From Sphingobacteriales bacterium 50-39 (lineage in GTDB: Bacteria; Bacteroidota; Bacteroidia; Chitinophagales; Chitinophagaceae): 64,000 nt of DNA. The translations under genes were made by a program, and so were the position numbers. Below, piece by piece: positions 28,201 to 35,816 of the stretch (position 1 is the stretch's first letter; every line of letters begins with the position of its first letter). The DNA is taken from positions 165,151 through 229,150 of the forward strand of contig MKTZ01000021.1 in assembly GCA_001898505.1 (NCBI GenBank), in the 5' to 3' direction. The notes beneath the pieces are model-generated. The model was not told the DNA's origin, made no database searches, and saw only the letters and a program-made list of their open reading frames with translations.

Positions 28201-29274
28201 ATGATCAATTCACCGGTGAAGCGCGCCATTTTGTTAATGAACCTGGGATCGCCTGATTCCACGGAGGCGCCGGATGTTAAACGTTATCTGACAGAATTCC
28301 TCATGGATGGAAGGGTTATCGACTACCCCTGGCTGTTCCGTAAGATACTCGTACAGGGTATTATTGTGCCCACCCGGACGGAGAACTCTGCGGAGGCTTA
28401 TCGGACTATCTGGACCAAGGATGGTTCTCCCCTGATCCATCTGACCCGGCAATTGCAGGAATTGTTGCAGCCGCTGGTGGACGAGCCGGTGGAGATCGCG
28501 ATGCGTTATGGCAATCCATCGGTGGAGTGGGCGTTTGACCGATTGCTAAGCCGTGTGCCGCAGCTGGAAGAAGTTATTGCGGTACCCCTGTATCCTCATT
28601 ATGCCATGGCGAGCTACGAGACGGCGGTGGAATACGCGCGCGAGATATATAAAAAGAAAGGATATAAGTTCCGTCTGCGGTTTATAAAACCATTCTACAA
28701 TGACCCTGGCTATCTGCATGCCTTGAGTGAGCTGATACGACCCTATCTGGAGCGTGACTATGACCAGATCTTATTCAGCTACCATGGTATACCTGCCCGT
28801 CATATCAAAAAGACAGATCCAACGCATCAGCATTGCCTGTCGTCATCGGACTGTTGCGATATTCCTTCGATGGCGCATGGCCGCTGCTATCGTCACCAGT
28901 GTTTTGCCACTACCAAAGAGGTAGTGCAGAGATTGGGCATACCGGAGGGCAAGTACAGCAATTCTTTTCAATCGCGGCTGGGCAAGGGGTGGCTGGAGCC
29001 TTTCACGGATGTGAGGTTGGAGCAGATGCCGAAGGAAGGTATCAGGAAGCTGCTGATCCTTTGTCCCGCATTTGTAAGCGACTGTTTAGAAACACTGGAA
29101 GAGATTGCTATGCGGGGAAGGGAAACATTTATAGCGGCAGGGGGTGTGGAGTATGAGATGATACCTTGTCTGAATGTGGAGCCATTGTGGGTGCAGACCC
29201 TGGCGGGGTGGGCGAGAGATATACGGGAAGGCAAAGAGGAGATGATCCTGGAACAATCGAAGTCCTATGTATAA
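28201..29274 (+). CDS. hemH: Ferrochelatase
   Basis: Enzyme of 357 residues that inserts Fe(II) into protoporphyrin IX. The N-terminal strand RAILLMNLGSPDS is characteristic, and the metal-site His is in LFSYHGIPARH. QSRLGKGWLEP is a further family motif. A run of cysteines near CLSSSDCCDIPSMAHGRCYRHQC (quoted as CLSSSDCC and GRCYRHQC) resembles the Cys-rich insert of some bacterial ferrochelatases. The hemJ start overlaps its 3' end by 8 bp. Confidence 0.96.
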   Translation: MINSPVKRAILLMNLGSPDSTEAPDVKRYLTEFLMDGRVIDYPWLFRKILVQGIIVPTRTENSAEAYRTIWTKDGSPLIHLTRQLQELLQPLVDEPVEIAMRYGNPSVEWAFDRLLSRVPQLEEVIAVPLYPHYAMASYETAVEYAREIYKKKGYKFRLRFIKPFYNDPGYLHALSELIRPYLERDYDQILFSYHGIPARHIKKTDPTHQHCLSSSDCCDIPSMAHGRCYRHQCFATTKEVVQRLGIPEGKYSNSFQSRLGKGWLEPFTDVRLEQMPKEGIRKLLILCPAFVSDCLETLEEIAMRGRETFIAAGGVEYEMIPCLNVEPLWVQTLAGWARDIREGKEEMILEQSKSYV

Positions 29275-29794
29275 TTATGTCAAAGCGCTGCACATCATCT
29301 TTATCGTCACCTGGTTCAGCGGGTTGTTCTACATGGTGCGTCTCTTTATTTACAATGCGGAGGCGGCGCAGAAGCCGGAACCGGAGCGGACTATCCTGCA
29401 ACAGCAGTACAGGATCATGATCCGCCGGCTGTGGTTTATCATCACCTGGCCTTCGGCCATACTCACGTTGATATTCGGTCCCTGGATGATGATCCTGATG
29501 GGATCTGTTCCCACCTGGCTGGCGATAAAGCTGGGTTTTGTCGTGGGATTGTATCTATATCATTTCTCTCTTCAATCCATCTATCAGCAACAGATGAAGG
29601 GTATATTCAAGTGGTCCTCGCAGCGGCTGCGGATCTGGAATGAGATCGCTACCATCTTCCTCGTAGCGATCGTCATGCTGGTGGTAGTAAAACAAAATAT
29701 GAGCTGGGCCTGGGGATTGGCGGGGCTGTTTGGGTTCGTGATTGTTTTGATGAGTGCGGTGCGTATCTACAAGAAGGTGCGGACGGGAAAATAA
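29267..29794 (+). CDS. hemJ: Protoporphyrinogen IX oxidase HemJ
   Basis: Integral membrane protein of 175 residues with four hydrophobic segments, matching HemJ/UPF0093. HemJ oxidises protoporphyrinogen IX to protoporphyrin IX in bacteria lacking HemG and HemY. The essential His is His9 in YVKALHIIFIVTWF and the essential Lys is Lys88 in TWLAIKLGF. The gene overlaps hemH by 8 bp, strong context for the role. It was identified by motif and context, not by a database hit. Confidence 0.9.
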   Translation: MYNYVKALHIIFIVTWFSGLFYMVRLFIYNAEAAQKPEPERTILQQQYRIMIRRLWFIITWPSAILTLIFGPWMMILMGSVPTWLAIKLGFVVGLYLYHFSLQSIYQQQMKGIFKWSSQRLRIWNEIATIFLVAIVMLVVVKQNMSWAWGLAGLFGFVIVLMSAVRIYKKVRTGK

Positions 29795-29840
29795 GACGTC
29801 GCGGACAGTGCTCTATGCCGGACAGGCCTCTAAAAGATTA

Positions 29841-29876
29841 ACCCTCCCGGCGTTGGTGCGCGGGAGGGTCTTTTTT
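29841..29876 (+). terminator. Intrinsic terminator after hemH-hemJ
   Basis: Perfect 9-bp stem ACCCTCCCG/CGGGAGGGT with an 11-nt loop, followed by CTTTTTT. Confidence 0.9.
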
Positions 29877-29944
29877 CTATCCGGGGTAAAAAAGGTGGTT
29901 TTCAGGAAACTGAACTCTTTGATTGGTCATCAGGAATTGGGTTC

Positions 29945-30050
29945 AACGAACCTGGGTTCGTTGGCCGGCCATGTCCGCGTTTGGCGGGGAGCCGATCATA
30001 AAAATCTTTTCCGGAAAACGGGTATCACTTTTCAGGATCCGCTTTCCGGA
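29945..30050 (+). repeat. Structured intergenic element, copy C
   Basis: Hairpin 1 is AACGAACC/GGTTCGTT with loop TG (29945-29962). Hairpin 2 joins TCCGGAAA-A-CGG (30010-30021) to CCG-C-TTTCCGGA (30039-30050) around loop GTATCACTTTTCAGGAT. The linker is longer and more diverged than in other copies, with CCGATCATAAAA in place of AATCATTAG. Confidence 0.65.
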
Positions 30051-30133
30051 CGTTTTGAGGCTGGTGCTTGTCGATCGGGTTCTTACAAAGGTAATATCAG
30101 AGATTAAAAACGGGTGGTTACGGATACAACAGA

Positions 30134-30142
30134 TGTGAATAA
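30134..30142 (-). promoter_or_regulatory. DnaA-box match TTATTCACA
   Basis: Exact match to the DnaA-box consensus TTATNCACA on the minus strand, in a long intergenic region with a second exact box 245 bp away. Confidence 0.45.
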
Positions 30143-30386
30143 GGTGTGACGGTCAGGATAGTACGTACGGAGGGAGATTTTAAAAGGAAGGGGAGTAGGA
30201 ATACCCCCCTTTTTAACCCCTAAACCCTAAACCGTAGAAAGAGTTGACTTAATGTGGCTGAAAATCAGCTAATTATCACATTAAGGGATTTAAATTTCTT
30301 TATTTATATGAACTGGAGGGTCCTTAAACCCTTGTTATCATTTTTCTGAAAACTAATTAACCACAAATTATGCCAAAGCTGGATAA

Positions 30387-30395
30387 TGTGGATAA
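30387..30395 (-). promoter_or_regulatory. DnaA-box match TTATCCACA
   Basis: Exact match to the strongest DnaA-box form on the minus strand; a one-mismatch box TTAACCACA lies 22 bp to the left on the other strand. Confidence 0.45.
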
Positions 30396-30524
30396 CTCTG
30401 AGCCGCTCCAAAGGCGCGCTAAATCCCTTTTGACAATACTTTAACAATACGAGGGCGGTGTGGTTCGCAGGGCAGTAAAAAAAACTGTCGAGTGGCGGCC
30501 AGCGCGCCATTGGCCTGGATTTCG

Positions 30525-30532
30525 TAACTTTG
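30525..30532 (+). promoter_or_regulatory. Candidate -7 box of ileS
   Basis: TAACTTTG matches TAnnTTTG exactly, 46 bp before the ileS ATG. A short hairpin of GGCGG/CCGCC type may form in the leader. Confidence 0.5.
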
Positions 30533-30578
30533 CACCCCCTGAGCGGATCTGTGTCCGCCAGGTACAAGCAGAAAATTT

Positions 30579-33500
30579 ATGCCCAACAAGTATAAGGAAT
30601 ATCAGCAGTTGAATTTACCCTCTATCAGCCAGGAAATATTGGCCAAATGGGAGGCGGAACGGGCTTTTGAAAAAAGCGTGGAACTCAGGCAAGGGGCGAC
30701 GCCTTTTGTATTTTATGAAGGTCCTCCCAGTGCCAATGGTCTCCCGGGTATTCACCACGTCATTAGCCGGACGCTGAAAGACCTGGTGTGCAGATACAAG
30801 ACGATGAAGGGGTTCCAGGTGAAGCGTAAAGGTGGCTGGGACACCCACGGTCTTCCTGTGGAGCTGGGTGTGGAGAAGATGCTGGGTATTACCAAGGAAG
30901 ACATCGGAAAGAAGATATCCGTTGCGGAATACAACGAGACATGCCGTCGCGAAGTATTGAAATACAAGGATAAATGGGACGAGATCACCCGCCGTATGGG
31001 CTATTGGGTCGATCTTAAGGACCCTTATATAACCTTCAAGAATGAGTATATCGAGTCCTTGTGGTGGATCCTGAGCGAGCTGTATAAGAAGGGGCTTTTG
31101 TATGAGAGTGTCAGCATACAGCCCTATTCACCCGCCGCGGGTACGGGTCTAAGCTCCCATGAGCTGAATCAGCCGGGTACTTATAAGGATGTGAAGGATA
31201 CGTCGGCGGTGGTGATGTTTCGGGCGATAAGAAATTCGCAAAGCGAATTTCTTTTTAAAGCGGCGGATGGGGAGGTCTTTTTTATGGCCTGGACGACGAC
31301 TCCCTGGACGCTGCCTTCCAACCTGGGGCTTACGGTGGGGCCGAATATCGACTATGTGTTGGTAAAAACTTTCAATCCCTATACCCATCTGCCTGTGAAT
31401 ATCGTCCTGGCGAAAGCATTATTGGGGAAATATTTCAAGCCCGAAGGAGAAAATGGGGATTTTTCTGGATACAAGGAGGGGGATAAACTACTCCCCTGGA
31501 AGATACTGGCTGAATTTAAGGGTCGGGAACTGGAAGAATGCCGATATGAACAGTTGCTGCCATATGAGGCCAACAGTCCTGAAAAGGCGGGGGGGGACCC
31601 TTTCCGCGTGATATTGGGAGACTTCGTCACGACGGAGGATGGTACGGGTATCGTGCATACGGCACCGGCCTTTGGCGCGGATGACTTTAAAGTAGGCAAG
31701 AAATATGATATCGGTATCCTGATCATGGTGGACAAACAGGGCAAGTTCCTGGATGGTCTGGGTGAATTCAGCAATCGGTATGTAAAGAACTATAAGGATG
31801 ATCCTCAATATGTAGATGTCAATGTGGATATCTGTGTCAAGCTGAAGAAAGAGAACAGGGCTTTCAAGATCGAGAAATACGAGCACAACTATCCTCATTG
31901 CTGGAGGACGGACAAGCCTATTATCTATTATCCGCTGGATGCCTGGTTCATCCGGACGACGGCATTGAAGGACAGGATGGTAGAGTTGAACAAGACGATC
32001 AACTGGAAGCCCAAATCCACGGGTGAGGGCAGGTTTGGCAACTGGCTGGAGAATATGGTGGACTGGAACCTGAGCCGTAGCCGGTACTGGGGTACGCCGT
32101 TGCCGGTGTGGAGAACGGAGGACAAGGAGGAAGAGCTGTGTATCGGGAGTGTGGAACAGTTAAGGAATGAATTGAAGATATCGCTTGGGGCGGGTCTGAT
32201 GAAGCAGGCTGCCGGTGAGACGGTGGACCAGACGGTGGATCGCCTGGTGAAGGACTTGCATAAGCCATTTGTCGATGAGGTAGTGCTGAAGGGCGCCAAA
32301 ACGGGCAAGCCGATGTATCGGGTTCCGGACCTGATCGACGTATGGTTCGATAGTGGCGCCATGCCCTATGCACAATGGCATTTCCCCTTCGAGAATATAG
32401 AGACATTCGAGGAGAACTATCCGGCGGACTTTATTGCGGAAGGGGTGGATCAGACGAGGGGGTGGTTTTATACCCTTCATGCACTGGCGGCCCTTCTGAA
32501 GGAGTCGGTGCATGAGACCTTGCAAAAGGCGGCCGTGGCGGCGGGTAAAGCTCCTCTGTCGGCGGAAGAGCTGGACAAACGCTACCCGGGCATCGCTTAT
32601 AAGACGGTGGTATCCAACGGTCTGGTCCTTGATAAGAATGGGAATAAAATGAGCAAGCGGGTGGGGAACGTGGTAGATCCCTTCAAGACGATCGGTGATT
32701 TTGGCGCGGATGCTACCCGCTGGTACCTGATCACCAATGCTTCGCCCTGGGACAGCATGAAGTTCGACCTGGACGGGATCAAGGAAGTGCAGCGTAAGTT
32801 CTTTGGGACCTTATATAATACCTATCAATTCTTTGCCCTGTATGCGAATGTGGACGGGTTCACCTTTGGCGAGGGGTATATTCCTTTGGAGGAGCGACCG
32901 GAGATAGACCGTTGGATACTTTCCTCTCTCAACACCCTGGTATCCAAGGTGGTGGAGAGCCTGGACGACTATGAACCCACGGTGGCGGGGAGGTTGATAG
33001 AGGACTTTGTGGATGAGCATCTCAGCAATTGGTATGTGCGGCTGTGCCGCCGGAGGTTCTGGAAAGGGGAATATGGCCAGGACAAACTCTGCGCTTACCA
33101 GACCTTATATGAATGTCTGGAAACTATCGCCCGGCTGATGGCGCCTGTCTCGCCCTTTTTTGCGGACTGGCTCTTCTGCAATCTGAACAGCGTCACGGGA
33201 AGGATAAAAGTAGGGTCAGTGCATCATGCGGACTTCCCGGTGGCGGATACGAAGGTCATCGACATCTCCCTGGAGGAACGTATGCAACTGGCCCAGGATG
33301 CTTCCTCACTGGTATTGTCTTTGCGTAAGAAGGTGAACATCAAGGTAAGACAGCCTTTGCAAAAGGTATTGATCCCTGTATTGAACCCAGGGATGAAGCA
33401 TCAGCTGGAGAAGGTAGAGGACCTGGTCAAGGCGGAGGTGAATGTAAAGGAGCTGCAGTATCTCTCTGACGGAGATGGATTTATCAAGAAGAAGATCAAG

Positions 33501-34010
33501 CCGAACTTTATCGCGCTGGGGAAGAAGCTGGGACCGAAGATGAAAGCGGTCAGTGCTGCGCTGGGGGCGTTTTCGCAAGAAGATATAGCAAAATTGGAAA
33601 AAGAAGGCATATATACTTTGTTAATTGAAAACGAACCATTAATATTGAAGATTAATGAAGTGGAAATAGCCAGCGAAGACATTCCAGGCTGGGTTGTAGC
33701 CGGAAAGGACACACTTACCGTAGCCCTGGATGTCACTGTAACACCTGAACTGGCTAATGAGGGCAATGCCCGGGAGTTTGTCAATCGTATCCAAAAGATC
33801 AGAAAGGACAATGGCTATGAATTGACGGACAGGATCTTAGTAAAAGTCTCAGACGTACCCGCCCTTAAGGACTCCTTGACTCAATTTAATGACTATATTT
33901 GCTCGGAAATTTTGGCAGATTCTATCGAGGTAGTAGCGGAATTGGCTAATGGCACTGAAATTGAAGTGAATGATCATCTTTTAAAAGTGTTTGTTTCAAA
34001 AAAAGCCTAA
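30579..34010 (+). CDS. ileS: Isoleucyl-tRNA synthetase, eukaryote-like type 2
   Basis: Class I synthetase of 1143 residues, longer than the ~940 of the common bacterial type 1. The signature normally reading HIGH is GIHH at residues 57-60 in SANGLPGIHHVISR. KMSKR is intact at 690-694. The editing domain is present (DGTGIVHTAPAFGADD, in part) and DVWFDSGAMPYAQWHF-like residues follow. The GxHH form is known among type 2 IleRS enzymes, some of which resist mupirocin strongly. The C-terminal region ends in LLKVFVSKKA. The dksA-like gene follows after 4 bp. Confidence 0.96.
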   Translation: MPNKYKEYQQLNLPSISQEILAKWEAERAFEKSVELRQGATPFVFYEGPPSANGLPGIHHVISRTLKDLVCRYKTMKGFQVKRKGGWDTHGLPVELGVEKMLGITKEDIGKKISVAEYNETCRREVLKYKDKWDEITRRMGYWVDLKDPYITFKNEYIESLWWILSELYKKGLLYESVSIQPYSPAAGTGLSSHELNQPGTYKDVKDTSAVVMFRAIRNSQSEFLFKAADGEVFFMAWTTTPWTLPSNLGLTVGPNIDYVLVKTFNPYTHLPVNIVLAKALLGKYFKPEGENGDFSGYKEGDKLLPWKILAEFKGRELEECRYEQLLPYEANSPEKAGGDPFRVILGDFVTTEDGTGIVHTAPAFGADDFKVGKKYDIGILIMVDKQGKFLDGLGEFSNRYVKNYKDDPQYVDVNVDICVKLKKENRAFKIEKYEHNYPHCWRTDKPIIYYPLDAWFIRTTALKDRMVELNKTINWKPKSTGEGRFGNWLENMVDWNLSRSRYWGTPLPVWRTEDKEEELCIGSVEQLRNELKISLGAGLMKQAAGETVDQTVDRLVKDLHKPFVDEVVLKGAKTGKPMYRVPDLIDVWFDSGAMPYAQWHFPFENIETFEENYPADFIAEGVDQTRGWFYTLHALAALLKESVHETLQKAAVAAGKAPLSAEELDKRYPGIAYKTVVSNGLVLDKNGNKMSKRVGNVVDPFKTIGDFGADATRWYLITNASPWDSMKFDLDGIKEVQRKFFGTLYNTYQFFALYANVDGFTFGEGYIPLEERPEIDRWILSSLNTLVSKVVESLDDYEPTVAGRLIEDFVDEHLSNWYVRLCRRRFWKGEYGQDKLCAYQTLYECLETIARLMAPVSPFFADWLFCNLNSVTGRIKVGSVHHADFPVADTKVIDISLEERMQLAQDASSLVLSLRKKVNIKVRQPLQKVLIPVLNPGMKHQLEKVEDLVKAEVNVKELQYLSDGDGFIKKKIKPNFIALGKKLGPKMKAVSAALGAFSQEDIAKLEKEGIYTLLIENEPLILKINEVEIASEDIPGWVVAGKDTLTVALDVTVTPELANEGNAREFVNRIQKIRKDNGYELTDRILVKVSDVPALKDSLTQFNDYICSEILADSIEVVAELANGTEIEVNDHLLKVFVSKKA

Positions 34011-34014
34011 TTGT

Positions 34015-34890
34015 ATGGCAACCAAGAAGAAAGCGGCTAAGCCCGCCAAAAAATCTACTAATGTCAAGAAAATAGCGCCGGCGAAAAAGGCGGCCGCAAA
34101 ACCTGCCCACTCGTCAGGCAGCAAAGCGACCAAAAAAGTGCCAGCGGCTAAGAGTACTGCCAAGCCGGTAGTAAAGAAGGTTGCCCCCGTCACCCCCGCC
34201 AAGAAAACTGCTGTCGTCACCAAGAAGACGCCTGTAGCGAGTATTGTATCCAAACCTGTCCAAAAATCGCAGCCTGCTCATCCTCCCGTAGCAACGACCC
34301 CGGTCAAGCCGGCGGCTCCCAATACTACTCCCGGAAAAGTGGCTCCAGCCCCTCCGCCCCCTGTGGCAATAAAACCAGAAGTAAAGAAACCGGCTCCTCC
34401 GCCTGCAAAACCGACCAAGGTGGTGATCCCGGAAATAAAAACAAAAACGGTTCGGAAATACGAACCAGAATTCACAAAATCTGTATTAGATTCACCACAA
34501 GAAGATCAAACTGGACCCACTATGAGATATAGCGACGCAGAACTCGGAGAATTTAGAGAGCTGATCAACCGAAAGCTGGATGCAGCTAAGAAGGAACTGG
34601 CCTATTTGCAGGGATTGATCACTCGCAAGGACGAAATGGGTGGCGACAACGATGACGCACGTTACATGACCATGGAAGATGGCAGCATGAGTATGGAACG
34701 CGAGCAGCTGAGCCAGATGGCCAGCCGCCAGATCACATTTATCGACCATCTCGAGAAAGCCCTCATGCGAATTGAAAATAAGACCTACGGGATTTGCCGG
34801 GTGACAGGTAAACTCATCGATAAAGCAAGATTGAGAGCGGTGCCCCATGCAACGCTGTCTATCGAGGCAAAGCAGATGATGAATAAATAA
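34015..34890 (+). CDS. DksA/TraR-family protein with a Lys/Ala/Pro-rich N-terminal tail
   Basis: A 291-residue protein. Residues 1 to about 145 are low-complexity and basic, with histone H1-like repeats of KKA, AKKP and KPAP. From Met170 (RYSDAELGEFRELI) comes a DksA/TraR-like coiled coil with an acidic tip GDNDDARY, then the zinc-finger region YGICRVTGKLI. Only one of four zinc cysteines remains, which seems usual for Bacteroidota homologues. DksA proteins bind RNA polymerase near the secondary channel; the basic tail might bind nucleic acid. Start ATG 34015; an internal ATG at 34522 would give a tail-less form. Confidence 0.85.
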   Translation: MATKKKAAKPAKKSTNVKKIAPAKKAAAKPAHSSGSKATKKVPAAKSTAKPVVKKVAPVTPAKKTAVVTKKTPVASIVSKPVQKSQPAHPPVATTPVKPAAPNTTPGKVAPAPPPPVAIKPEVKKPAPPPAKPTKVVIPEIKTKTVRKYEPEFTKSVLDSPQEDQTGPTMRYSDAELGEFRELINRKLDAAKKELAYLQGLITRKDEMGGDNDDARYMTMEDGSMSMEREQLSQMASRQITFIDHLEKALMRIENKTYGICRVTGKLIDKARLRAVPHATLSIEAKQMMNK

Positions 34891-34895
34891 TCAGA

Positions 34896-35648
34896 TTAGT
34901 TCTCTTTCAACTCATTACGCGCCTGGCCGATCCAGGTACGACTATCTCTTCTCTCCCGGGAGCTGAGGTGGGGGGCTTCGTCTACCATATCTGAGAATAT
35001 CTGCCGGGCTTCCTGCTCCCTTCCCGCCCTTTTTAAGAACAATCCATATTGCAGCCGTGCTTCAAAATGAGAGAACCGGCCTTTCATCTTTTTAAATTCC
35101 TGCTCGGCCTGGGCGATATCCCCTGTCTTCTCCAAAGAAATGGCATAGTATACATGCGCTTTGCTACGGGCAAACTGCGGCTTGTTATAGATCTTCTTTG
35201 CGAGAGGCTTTACACGGGCATATTCGCCCTTGCTGTAATAGGCGATGATAAGCTGTTTGATCACATGCTCATTCTCTTCAAAGGCGCCGGTGAGACTGGA
35301 TTCATATAATTCGATGGCGCCGTCGGTGTGGCCGGCGGCGAGATAGGCATCGGCCAGCAGTATCCGATTGTTGAATGTGTCGGTGAGTTTCAGGTTTTCT
35401 TCGAGCTTCCTTATCCGGGCGCTATTGGTTGTTAGGATCCCGGAAATACCGTCCTGTAGATTGGTGCGGTTCCGGCGGGTAAAGACCTCCACGAACAGAT
35501 AAGCCACCGCGCCTATGATGGGAGCAAATACGATGAGTAACATCCACTTGTTCTGTGTGCCATTACGCATACTGTGTAATATGCATATGATATCCAGGCC
35601 GATGATAAGGTAATAGTAATAGCTATGGTGATGGAACAGGTTGAACAT
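34896..35648 (-). CDS. Membrane-anchored TPR protein
   Basis: A 250-residue protein with two hydrophobic N-terminal segments (about 12-26 and 36-55) resembling the PLDc_N module, followed by tetratricopeptide-like helices. Repeat-like stretches include LADAYLAAGHTDGAIELYESS, YYAISLEKTGDIAQAEQEF (each quoted only in part elsewhere) and YGLFLKRAGREQEARQIF. TPR proteins usually act as interaction scaffolds; partner unknown. It is convergent with the dksA-like gene, 5 bp apart, with no clear terminator between them. Confidence 0.78.
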   Translation of the reverse strand: MFNLFHHHSYYYYLIIGLDIICILHSMRNGTQNKWMLLIVFAPIIGAVAYLFVEVFTRRNRTNLQDGISGILTTNSARIRKLEENLKLTDTFNNRILLADAYLAAGHTDGAIELYESSLTGAFEENEHVIKQLIIAYYSKGEYARVKPLAKKIYNKPQFARSKAHVYYAISLEKTGDIAQAEQEFKKMKGRFSHFEARLQYGLFLKRAGREQEARQIFSDMVDEAPHLSSRERRDSRTWIGQARNELKEN

Positions 35649-35816
35649 ACCTCAAAAATTGCAAATCCGGCGCATATCTCAAAGAAAAATGGCGGTAAAA
35701 AACTGCCGGCGGATCGGCCCATTCATCCTTGTGGTGGACCGTGTGTGGATGTTAGTGATGTTTTTGTTCAAATTAGAATTTCAAATCAAGTATTTTAGGG
35801 AAAATCATCTCTGCTT

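Larger units (their letters stand above)
29795..30578. other. 784-bp non-coding region before ileS, possible replication-origin-like signals
   Basis: No protein is encoded. Contents in order: hemJ terminator, structured repeat copy C, a DnaA-box match TGTGAATAA (30134-30142), CCCTAAA repeats near 30217-30232 and a nested inverted repeat at 30248-30285. That repeat pairs CTTAATGTG with CACATTAAG and GCTGA with TCAGC. An AT-rich tract follows (30286-30312), then a near-match TTAACCACA (30357-30365), a second exact box TGTGGATAA (30387-30395) and the ileS promoter box. Confidence 0.65.

Noticed and set aside
30273..30280. TTATCACA as a DnaA box
   Set aside because: It is one base short of TTATNCACA and is better explained as part of the inverted repeat at 30248-30285.
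30747..30758. GIHH in ileS read as an inactivating mutation
   Set aside because: The rest of the enzyme, including KMSKR and the editing site, is intact, and GxHH is a known natural variant of this IleRS type.
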